A stretch of 14,082 nt of DNA from JAICJR01 sp036555755 (GTDB lineage Bacteria > Actinomycetota > Thermoleophilia > Solirubrobacterales > Thermoleophilaceae): NCBI GenBank assembly GCA_036555755.1, contig DATBKS010000210.1:1-14082 (forward strand), in the 5' to 3' direction. The notes under the pieces were generated by a model that searched no databases, was not told the DNA's origin, and was given only the letters and a program-made list of their open reading frames with translations. Position 1 is the stretch's first letter, and every line of letters starts with the position of its first letter. The position numbers and the translations under genes are program-made. Shown piece by piece: positions 1-6,181 of the stretch.

Positions 1-3000
1 GGCCTGCGCCCGCTCTGGCTGGTCGAGACGAGCGGCTCGTTCACGTTCTCCTCCGAGCCTGGCGTGGTGCAGGTGGAGGACACCGTCGAGGAGCCGAAGC
101 CGCTCGCGCCCGGCGAGAAGCTGATGATTTCGCTCAACCGCAAGAAGGGCGAGGCCAAACTCCGCCAGCACATCCAGCTCCAGTGGCTCACCTGGGAGCG
201 CTGGGTGCAGCGCACCGGCAAGGATCCGGTGCACGGCTACGCGCAGATGCTCCCGGTAGGCGGCCCGCTCGAAGGCCCGGAGATCCCCGGCTACACCGCC
301 GCCGGGCCCGCCGAGCCGGTGAAGGTCGAGGACCGCGTGCTCGGCGGCTTCGGCTGGCAGCGCGACGACATGAAGCTCGTGCAGCAGATGGCCGCCACCG
401 GCGCCGAGCCGATCGGTTCGCTCGGCTACGACGGCCCGCTCGCCTGCCTCTCGCCCGAGCGCCAGAACCTGGCCGACTACTTCAAGGAGTCGGTGGCCGT
501 CGTCACCAACCCGGCCATCGACCGCGAGCGCGAGGTCGAGCACTTCTCCTGCCGCGCGGTGTTCGGCCACCGTCCGGGCGCCTGGGGGCTCGACCCCGAG
601 CCGCGCACGATCGAGACCGCCTTCCCGCTGATCCTCGGTGGCCACGACGGGTTGGCGCCGCTGTCCGACTCCGTCTACCGCGACGTCGCGAAGGAGCACA
701 AGACCTACCTGCTCGAGGACATCTGGGAGGTCTTCCGCGGCCGCGCGCACGTGCTCGACATCTCCGCCCTCGAGTCGGAGAACACCAAGGGCGCCGTCGA
801 GCGCCTCAAGCACGAGGCCACTACCGCCGCTCACGAGGGCGCGGAGCTGCTCGTGCTCTCGGACCGCACGGCCTACGACGGCGACCGCCGCTACCTCGAC
901 CCGCACCTCGCTCTCGCCGCGGTGGACCTCGCCCTGCGCGAGGCGTACGTGGAGGCCACCGAGCCGAACCTGCGCCGCCGCTGCGGCATCGTGCTCCGCT
1001 CGGGCGCGATCCGCAACGTGCACGACGTGGTGCTCGCTCTAGGCCTCGGCGCCGACGGCGTCTGCCCGTACGTGATGCTCGAGGTGGCGTGCGTGGACGA
1101 CTACCGCACGGACATCGACAACCTCTGCGCGGCGATGCGCAAGGGCGTCGAGAAGGTGATCTCGACGATCGGGATCCACGAGCTGCGCGGCTACGCGCGG
1201 CTGTTCTCGTCGATCGGCCTGGCACCCGAGCTGACCACGCAGTTCGACTCGCCGGCGTACTTCGGCTCCGAGAAGGGCGGCACGGGCTTTGCGGAGCTCG
1301 ACGCGGACGCCGACCTGCGCCAGCGCATCCTCGCGGGCGAGGACGAGGGCGGCAAGCCCGCCAAGACGTTCCACTTCTACCCGAAGGTCTACAAGGCGGC
1401 GATCGCGGCGGCCAACGGCAGCGCGTCGTACGAGGAGTACTCGGAGAAGGTGCGCGAGCTCGAGATCGAGCAGCCGATCTCCCTGCGCCACATCCTCGAC
1501 GTGAAGTCAGACCGCGAGCCGATCGCGGACTCGGACCCCGGCGTCGGCCTTCACTCGTACCCGATCGTGATCTCGTCGATGAGCTTCGGCTCCCAGGGCG
1601 AGACCGCCTACCGCGCCTACGCCGAGGCCGCAATGCGGGCAAACATCATCGCCATGAACGGCGAGGGCGGCGAGATCCAGGACATGTACGGCAAGTACCC
1701 GAAGTGGCGCGGCCAGCAAGTCGCCTCGGGGCGCTTCGGCGTGACGTCCGAGATGGTCAACTCGTCCTACCTCGTCGAGATCAAGATCGGCCAGGGCGCC
1801 AAGCCCGGCGAGGGCGGCCACCTGCCGGCCAAGAAGGTCACCGAGAAGGTGGCCCAGGCGCGTAACGCGACGGTCGGCACGGACCTGATCTCGCCATCCA
1901 ACAACCACGACCTCTACTCGATCGAGGACCTCGCCGAGCTGATCGACGAGCTGAAGACCGCGAACCCCGACGTCCGCGTGTCGGTGAAGGTGCCGGTGGT
2001 GCCGAACGTCGGCACGATCGGCGTGGGCATCGCCAAGGCGGGCGCGGACATCATCACGCTGTCCGGCTTCGAGGGCGGCACCGGCGCCGCGCGCTCGCAC
2101 GCGCTGCGGCACGTGGGCCTGCCGTCGGACATCGGCACGCGCGCCGTGCACCTGGCGCTGATGGAGGCCGGAATCCGCAACCGCGTGGAGATCTGGGCCG
2201 ACGGCGGCTACCGCCACGGCTGGGACATCGTGAAGCTGCACTGCCTCGGCGCTAACCGCGTGGGCTTCGGCACGCTGGCGATGGTGTCGCTCGGCTGCAC
2301 GATCTGCCGCGGCTGCCAGCTCGACACCTGCCACGTCGGCATCGCCACTCAGATCGAGACGAAGGAAGAGGCCGACATGAAGGGCCTCAAGAAGTTCACG
2401 CCGCAGGAGTACGAGCGCGCGGCCGCCTCCTGCGAGCGCTTCTTCAGCTCGATGGGCGAGGAGGTCCGCCAGATCTGCGCGCAGCTCGGCTTCGAGCGGG
2501 CACAGGATCTCGTCGGGCGCTCAGACCTCCTGGTGCAGGCGCGCCACAAGGACCACGTGGACGTGTCCGAGCTGATCAAGCCGCTCGAGGAGTTCCTCGA
2601 CCTCGAGCCACTCGATCTTCCTGTTCCCGAGGAGGAGCGCTCAGAGCCCGGGCTGGTCGTCGCGCGGCCGATCCGGATGAAGGCCAAGGAGGCCTCACAC
2701 GAGGTGGCGGCGCTCGCCACCGAGGTGTGCGGCGGCACGCTCGTCCGCCGCTCCTACCCCCGGCCCGCCACCGCCGACGACCGCGTGCTCGGCACCGAGC
2801 TCGCAGGCGAGCTGGCCCGCGCGCGCATCTTCAAGCCGAGCGAGGCGCCTGTCGCCTCCGACGACACCCTCGCCTCGATCCACTTCGAGGGCGGCTCGGT
2901 GGCCGGGCAGGGACTCGGCGCGTTCAACGTCTACGGCGTGGACATCACCGTCGAGGGCGGCGCTCAGGACGGCGTCGCCAAGACGATGCTTGGCGGCAAG

Positions 3001-3585
3001 GTGTCGATCATGAAGGGCAAGAACCGCTTCGGCCGGCGGGTGAACGGCTCGGTGGGCAAGTCGTTTGCCTACGGCGCCCAGCGCGGCCGCCTGTTCGTGC
3101 AGGGCAACGCCGACTCGCGCTTCTGCATCCGGCTCTCCGGCGCGGACGTGGTGATCGGCGGCGAGCCCGAGGGCGCACTGCAGGACGAGCTCGGCTGCGT
3201 CGCCGACCGCGCGAACATCAAGGGCTTCGCGTTCGAATACATGACGAGCGGTCGCGCCGTGGTGCTCGGCGACCCCGGTCCGTGGTTCTGCGCCGGCCAG
3301 ACCGGCGGCCGCGTGTACCTGCGCGTGAACGAGGCGTGGGGTCTTAACCGGGAGGCGCTTATCCGCCGCCGCGGCAAGGGCGCCAAGGTGTCACTCGAGG
3401 ATCTCGACGCAGAGGGTGTGCTCGACGTGCAGGAGCTGCTCGGCCATTACGCCGAGGAGCTGCGCGCCACCGGCCAGCCCGACGAGGCGCTGCGCGTGAT
3501 GGACCTGGCGGCCGAGCCCGAGCAGAACTTCGTGATGTCGCTCCCGCAGAAGGAGCAGACGGATCCCTCGGTCAGTACTGAGTAG
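1..3585 (+). CDS. gltB: Glutamate synthase large (alpha) subunit, 5'-truncated by window edge
   Basis: The frame is open from base 1 and ends at TAG 3583-3585, giving 1194 visible residues; full-length family members are near 1500, so most of the N-terminal glutamine amidotransferase domain lies outside the window. The first visible residues (GLRPLW, then KPLAPGEKL) fit the end of that domain. Next come the central domain (about 470-1440), the FMN/2-oxoglutarate-binding synthase barrel (about 1480-2500, with GEGGE, GAKPGEGG and GFEGGTGAA motifs) and the C-terminal GXGXG beta-helix (about 2870-3310). The 3Fe-4S cysteines are seen as C-x5-C-x4-C, with codons at 2296, 2314 and 2329 and one extra Cys codon at 2305. 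The enzyme makes two glutamates from glutamine and 2-oxoglutarate in the cytoplasm, using electrons from GltD. No gltD follows: the next gene is convergent. The barrel differs in places from the proteobacterial consensus (SPSNNHDLYS where SPPPHHDIYS is usual), so this looks like a divergent GltB subgroup. Confidence 0.95.
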   Translation, partial: GLRPLWLVETSGSFTFSSEPGVVQVEDTVEEPKPLAPGEKLMISLNRKKGEAKLRQHIQLQWLTWERWVQRTGKDPVHGYAQMLPVGGPLEGPEIPGYTAAGPAEPVKVEDRVLGGFGWQRDDMKLVQQMAATGAEPIGSLGYDGPLACLSPERQNLADYFKESVAVVTNPAIDREREVEHFSCRAVFGHRPGAWGLDPEPRTIETAFPLILGGHDGLAPLSDSVYRDVAKEHKTYLLEDIWEVFRGRAHVLDISALESENTKGAVERLKHEATTAAHEGAELLVLSDRTAYDGDRRYLDPHLALAAVDLALREAYVEATEPNLRRRCGIVLRSGAIRNVHDVVLALGLGADGVCPYVMLEVACVDDYRTDIDNLCAAMRKGVEKVISTIGIHELRGYARLFSSIGLAPELTTQFDSPAYFGSEKGGTGFAELDADADLRQRILAGEDEGGKPAKTFHFYPKVYKAAIAAANGSASYEEYSEKVRELEIEQPISLRHILDVKSDREPIADSDPGVGLHSYPIVISSMSFGSQGETAYRAYAEAAMRANIIAMNGEGGEIQDMYGKYPKWRGQQVASGRFGVTSEMVNSSYLVEIKIGQGAKPGEGGHLPAKKVTEKVAQARNATVGTDLISPSNNHDLYSIEDLAELIDELKTANPDVRVSVKVPVVPNVGTIGVGIAKAGADIITLSGFEGGTGAARSHALRHVGLPSDIGTRAVHLALMEAGIRNRVEIWADGGYRHGWDIVKLHCLGANRVGFGTLAMVSLGCTICRGCQLDTCHVGIATQIETKEEADMKGLKKFTPQEYERAAASCERFFSSMGEEVRQICAQLGFERAQDLVGRSDLLVQARHKDHVDVSELIKPLEEFLDLEPLDLPVPEEERSEPGLVVARPIRMKAKEASHEVAALATEVCGGTLVRRSYPRPATADDRVLGTELAGELARARIFKPSEAPVASDDTLASIHFEGGSVAGQGLGAFNVYGVDITVEGGAQDGVAKTMLGGKVSIMKGKNRFGRRVNGSVGKSFAYGAQRGRLFVQGNADSRFCIRLSGADVVIGGEPEGALQDELGCVADRANIKGFAFEYMTSGRAVVLGDPGPWFCAGQTGGRVYLRVNEAWGLNREALIRRRGKGAKVSLEDLDAEGVLDVQELLGHYAEELRATGQPDEALRVMDLAAEPEQNFVMSLPQKEQTDPSVSTE

Positions 3586-3610
3586 GCAGTTGGCAGTAGG
3601 CAGTTGGCAC
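3583..3610. repeat. Heptamer repeat array (4 units) overlapping the gltB stop codon
   Basis: Four head-to-tail 7-bp units are seen: TAGGCAG (3583-3589), TTGGCAG (3590-3596), TAGGCAG (3597-3603) and TTGGCAC (3604-3610). The TAG of the first unit is the gltB stop codon. The array fills most of the 41-bp gap between gltB and the convergent gene ending at 3627. The same units recur at 12473-12541. Heptanucleotide repeats of this style are known in other bacteria, for example the STRR families of cyanobacteria; any kinship with those is not implied. Confidence 0.85.
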
Positions 3611-3626
3611 GCGAGCTAGCCGCTCG

Positions 3627-3905
3627 TCAGTTTCGGCCGAGTAGCCGCGACAGCAGGCTCGGTGGTTTCGGCTGGGTCTTGAGCCATTCGTCCTTGCTCG
3701 GTAGGCGGCCTGCTTGGCGTGCGGCTGCTGCGCACTGGGTGTGGGCGTGGCGGCGGCGAGTGCTGTCGCCCTCGGGCGCGATCAGGACGTGCTCCGACAT
3801 CGACGCCAGGTAGTTGCCGCAGAACGGGCACGTGTAGGTCGACGGCTTGCGGTTCTGGGCCCGGCGGATCGTCCACCAGTCGGCCTTCTCGAGCTTCCTA
3901 GCCAT
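3627..3905 (-). CDS. Small Cys/His metal-binding (zinc-ribbon-like) protein of unknown function
   Basis: A 92-residue basic protein. It has a CPFCG knuckle (C26, C29) and a later H-x-H-x2-C cluster (H53, H55, C58), which together could bind one zinc ion. Other recognisable stretches are DWWTIRRAQNRKP before the knuckle, SEHVLIAPEGD between the two clusters, and a proline- and arginine-rich tail ending LLSRLLGRN. I know this arrangement as a small conserved actinobacterial protein type but not its function. I chose the ATG at 3903-3905. A longer reading from 3971 would translate straight through the 3942-3966 hairpin and adds a non-conserved-looking arginine/proline stretch. No convincing Shine-Dalgarno sequence precedes the ATG. 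The gene is convergent with gltB and lies downstream of the FHA gene on the same strand, but the hairpin between them argues for a separate transcript. Confidence 0.75.
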   Translation of the reverse strand: MARKLEKADWWTIRRAQNRKPSTYTCPFCGNYLASMSEHVLIAPEGDSTRRRHAHTQCAAAARQAGRLPSKDEWLKTQPKPPSLLSRLLGRN

Positions 3906-3941
3906 CGCGAGCCAATCGTGGCACGGAGGCCCGCACAACGT

Positions 3942-3966
3942 TCGAGGGCCCCGTCGGGGCCCTCGA
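3942..3966 (-). terminator. Strong GC hairpin, probable transcription terminator downstream of the FHA gene
   Basis: A perfect 11-bp inverted repeat (TCGAGGGCCCC, loop GTC, GGGGCCCTCGA) lies 54 bp beyond the FHA gene stop and 36 bp before the ATG of the next minus-strand gene. No T-run follows on the minus strand, so it is not a classical intrinsic terminator. T-poor hairpin terminators are commonly proposed in high-GC actinobacteria. It could also protect the 3' end of the mRNA. Confidence 0.6.
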
Positions 3967-4020
3967 CTCATCCTCCCTCAACCGGCGCCTCAGCTCGAGG
4001 CGCGTAGACCCGGGCGCGCG

Positions 4021-4590
4021 TCAGGTGACGGCGCTGCTGATCCCCTCGGGCTCCCCGCTGAGAGTCTCGGACAGGCTTATGAAGTAGAGGTGGAAGCGAC
4101 CGATGACGATCTCGTCGCCGTCCTCGAGCTCGTGCCAATCCACGCGCTCGCCATTGAGGAAGACTCCGTTCAAGCTGCGGTCGTCCAGTAGTCGCACCCC
4201 GCCGTCCTCACGGTGGAGAAGGGCGTGGCGCCGGGAAACCGTCGGGTCGTCGAAGCGAACGTGAGCGGCAAGGCTGCGTCCGATCCGCGTCCATCCCTCC
4301 TGGAGTGCGACGACACGAACGCGGTCGTCTTCCTGATAGGCGACGTAGTCACCGTCGCCCACCAGCGCGCCGCGCGCGCCATCCAGCCACTCGGGCATCT
4401 CCACCTCGTGAGACCCGATCGGCTCCAGTTCGCTGTGCTCCCCGAAGATCGAGGCGCGCCGGAAACGGCCGCCATGACAGTGGGGGCAAGCGGGTATCTC
4501 ATCGCGCTCGTGAAGGGCGATCGCGAATCCGCACGTCTCGCAACGAAACGATCCGGCCCCTGCCAACGTGCCGGCGGTGTAAGCGTCCAT
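4021..4590 (-). CDS. Zinc-ribbon plus FHA domain protein
   Basis: A 189-residue cytoplasmic protein with two modules. Residues 15-40 carry a rubredoxin-like zinc ribbon (C17-x2-C20 and C35-x2-C38). Residues about 101-172 form a forkhead-associated (FHA) domain with its usual phosphothreonine-binding landmarks: G104-R105-S106, S119-R-R-H122 and the S139-x-N141-G142 loop, then N146-G147. FHA domains bind phosphothreonine peptides, so the protein probably reads the output of a Ser/Thr kinase; no kinase gene is in the window. The ATG at 4588-4590 is chosen because GGGAG lies 5 nt upstream (4596-4600) and the protein then begins just before the first cysteine pair. An in-frame ATG at 4707 would add 39 residues encoded in the AT-rich promoter region. 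The gene is divergent from the small two-CxxC gene at 4801. Confidence 0.85.
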   Translation of the reverse strand: MDAYTAGTLAGAGSFRCETCGFAIALHERDEIPACPHCHGGRFRRASIFGEHSELEPIGSHEVEMPEWLDGARGALVGDGDYVAYQEDDRVRVVALQEGWTRIGRSLAAHVRFDDPTVSRRHALLHREDGGVRLLDDRSLNGVFLNGERVDWHELEDGDEIVIGRFHLYFISLSETLSGEPEGISSAVT

Positions 4591-4800
4591 TGTCACTCCC
4601 TGCTGGGTGATCGTGCGGATGATAACGATGAAGGGTGGGCTTTCCAACCCCAAAAATAGCCGGAATCTGCGCAATTTCTGTAAGAAATGGCCTACGGGGC
4701 TACCCAATTTGGGACGTTTTGTCTCACCCAGACTAACCGCGCCCCGAGAGGGCTATTGCAGGCGGGAGGGGTCGGTCACGGTCCGACGAACTTCCGGGGC
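4591..4800. promoter_or_regulatory. Divergent intergenic region with an AT-richer core
   Basis: This 210-bp stretch separates the FHA gene (minus) from the two-CxxC gene (plus). It is visibly richer in A and T than the genes around it. On the minus strand TATTTT (4653-4658) could be a -10 element, with TTACAG 19 bp further upstream as a weak -35. A perfect 6-bp inverted repeat with a 3-nt loop (ATTTCT gta AGAAAT, 4674-4688) sits in the core and could be an operator. A 5-bp inverted repeat (GTCGG/CCGAC, 4771-4787) lies close before the plus-strand gene. These assignments come from inspection only. Confidence 0.4.
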
Positions 4801-5040
4801 ATGGAACTCGCTTCGCTGATTCTCCGCCGCAGCCTTCGGGCCCTCGGGTCCGATCGCACGAGCTGCTCCCGTTGCCACCGCACACCCGTGCCGGGCGAGC
4901 TGATGCACGTCTTCGAGTCCGACGCGACGCTCTGCTCGCTGTGCCTCGCGCGCCTGCCCGAGACCGAGCGCTCGCCCGTTCGCACCGAGCGCGTGCATGT
5001 GACGGACCGCCGCATCTCGGTGGTACCCCGGGCCGCCTGA
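4801..5040 (+). CDS. Small two-CxxC (putative zinc-ribbon) protein, function unknown
   Basis: A 79-residue protein with two CxxC pairs (C22-x2-C25 and C45-x2-C48) spaced as in a single treble-clef or ribbon zinc site, an N-terminal helix-like segment rich in Leu and Arg, and a basic tail. I do not recognise a named family. The ATG at 4801 is chosen because the first cysteine pair follows shortly and the reading frame upstream runs into the AT-rich intergenic region. There is only a weak purine-rich stretch (CCGGGGC) before it. The SRPBCC gene starts 30 bp after its stop on the same strand and may be partly co-transcribed, although it appears to have its own -10 box. Confidence 0.65.
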   Translation: MELASLILRRSLRALGSDRTSCSRCHRTPVPGELMHVFESDATLCSLCLARLPETERSPVRTERVHVTDRRISVVPRAA

Positions 5041-5054
5041 CCGCCCGCCTTCCA

Positions 5055-5060
5055 TAGAAT
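5055..5060 (+). promoter_or_regulatory. Candidate -10 box (TAGAAT) for the SRPBCC gene
   Basis: TAGAAT fits the actinobacterial TANNNT -10 pattern and ends 10 nt before the ATG at 5071. No Shine-Dalgarno sequence lies in between, which is what a leaderless or near-leaderless transcript would look like. No clear -35 is seen at the usual distance. Confidence 0.45.
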
Positions 5061-5070
5061 CCCGGACCGC

Positions 5071-5595
5071 ATGCGTCCCGTCCGGGCTCACGTGACCATC
5101 TCCGCGCCGCGCGAACAGGTCTACGACCTCGTCGCCGATCTCGCCGCCCGCGTTGCATGGTGCGACCACTACCAGCGCGAGTACCGCCTCACGCGGCCGC
5201 GCTCTTCCGGCGTGGGCGCCGCCGCGCGCTTCTTCGCCAAGGTGCCGCGCAGCAAGACCTGGGTGGAGGTGTCGATCGTGGAGGCGGCCCCGCCGCGCGT
5301 GATCCGGGAGAAGCTGCGGCTCGGCCGCCTCGGGCGCACCCCGGGTTTCGTCGAGTACACGTTCGAGCCGCTGGGCGGGGCCACGCGCGTCGAGCTCGTG
5401 CTCTGGACCGAGCCCGCCACACGTCTCGACGCCTTCAAGGAGAGCCTCGGCGCCCGGCGCTGGCTCAAGCGGCAGGTGAAGACGTCGCTGTCGCGGCTTC
5501 GCAAGATCTTCGAGGAGCAGCCGGAGGCTCCGCTCGCGCGCGCGACCATCGCGGGCTACGAACCGGCCAAGGCTGCTCGGTTTGGCAGCTTCTGA
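5071..5595 (+). CDS. SRPBCC (START-like/polyketide cyclase-like) family protein
   Basis: A 174-residue soluble protein. It starts with a beta-strand and the typical 'I-S-A-P-R-E-Q-V-Y-D-L-V-A-D' helix (residues 9-23), has W30 in the position where the family usually has an aromatic residue after that helix, and continues through alternating strands (W64-V70, F93-F98, T105-W112) to a long C-terminal helix (about 121-148). That is the helix-grip fold of the Bet v 1/START superfamily, which binds lipids or other hydrophobic ligands in a cavity. The ligand cannot be read from sequence. After the final helix there is an unusual 25-residue tail ending FGSF. The ATG at 5071 is preceded by a TAGAAT box rather than a Shine-Dalgarno sequence. 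The neighbours are the two-CxxC gene upstream and a lipoprotein gene 31 bp downstream. Confidence 0.85.
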   Translation: MRPVRAHVTISAPREQVYDLVADLAARVAWCDHYQREYRLTRPRSSGVGAAARFFAKVPRSKTWVEVSIVEAAPPRVIREKLRLGRLGRTPGFVEYTFEPLGGATRVELVLWTEPATRLDAFKESLGARRWLKRQVKTSLSRLRKIFEEQPEAPLARATIAGYEPAKAARFGSF

Positions 5596-5611
5596 TGGCG
5601 CCCCGGGTCGT

Positions 5612-5617
5612 TAGACT
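5612..5617 (+). promoter_or_regulatory. Candidate -10 box (TAGACT) for the lipoprotein gene
   Basis: TAGACT matches TANNNT and ends 9 nt before the ATG at 5627. As with the SRPBCC gene, there is no Shine-Dalgarno sequence between box and start, so translation is probably leaderless or nearly so. A -35 element is not convincing. Confidence 0.45.
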
Positions 5618-5626
5618 GGCCGCCGC

Positions 5627-6181
5627 ATGAAGCGCCTCGCCATCCTTGTCGCCTTGGCCGTCCTCGTGGTGCCGGTGCTCTCCGGCTGCTCGAAGCACAC
5701 GGTGTCGCCTGAGCCCGAGGGCCAGGTCGTCAAGGTCGACGGGCTGAGCTACACCGTCTACATCACGCGCCAGCTCAACCTTCGCGATCCCGAGGATCAC
5801 GACTACTACCAGGGCCCTGAGGCACCTCCGGGGTTCGAGTACCTGGGCGTCTTCATCCAGGTCTGCAACGACGTGAACCACACGCACGGCGGGGCGTCCA
5901 CGCCGGTCAACAACTTCCGCGTGATCGACACCGATAACAAGCAGTACACGCCGGTCCAGATCTCGCCGACCAACGTCTTCGCCTACCGGCCGCGGCCGCT
6001 GAGCGCCAAGCAGTGCGTGCCCACGCCGGGCAGCGCTCCCGCGACCGGCCCGATCGGCGGCTCGCTGCTGATGTTCAAGATCCCCGTCTCCGCTCTCGAG
6101 AACCGGCCGTTCGATCTCGAGATCAATCCGCCAGGTCCCGGCCCTGTGGGCAACGACCAGCGGATCGAGCTGGATATCTAG
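5627..6181 (+). CDS. Putative secreted lipoprotein (DUF4352-like layout)
   Basis: A 184-residue protein with a clear lipoprotein signal peptide: basic start (MKR), hydrophobic core to residue 18, and lipobox L18-S-G-C21. C21 would be lipidated, anchoring the protein on the outer face of the membrane. The mature part is rich in beta-type segments, including GFEYLGVFIQVCNDV (69-83), which resembles the strand pattern of the Ig-like DUF4352 proteins. C80 and C130 could form a disulfide. No catalytic motif is seen, so a substrate-binding or structural role is only a guess. The stop TAG (6179-6181) overlaps the stop of the convergent PBP gene by the 4 bp CTAG. Confidence 0.8.
   Translation: MKRLAILVALAVLVVPVLSGCSKHTVSPEPEGQVVKVDGLSYTVYITRQLNLRDPEDHDYYQGPEAPPGFEYLGVFIQVCNDVNHTHGGASTPVNNFRVIDTDNKQYTPVQISPTNVFAYRPRPLSAKQCVPTPGSAPATGPIGGSLLMFKIPVSALENRPFDLEINPPGPGPVGNDQRIELDI

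Noticed and set aside
183..1865. A 560-codon open frame overlapping gltB in another plus-strand frame
   Set aside because: Extreme R/A/G/P composition and no motif; it is the shifted reading of gltB.
4591..4707. N-terminal extension of the FHA protein from an ATG at 4707
   Set aside because: The extension lies in the AT-rich promoter region, and the ATG at 4590 has a good Shine-Dalgarno sequence.
5582..5588. A single TTGGCAG heptamer at the end of the SRPBCC gene
   Set aside because: One isolated copy inside coding sequence is expected by chance; there is no tandem partner.
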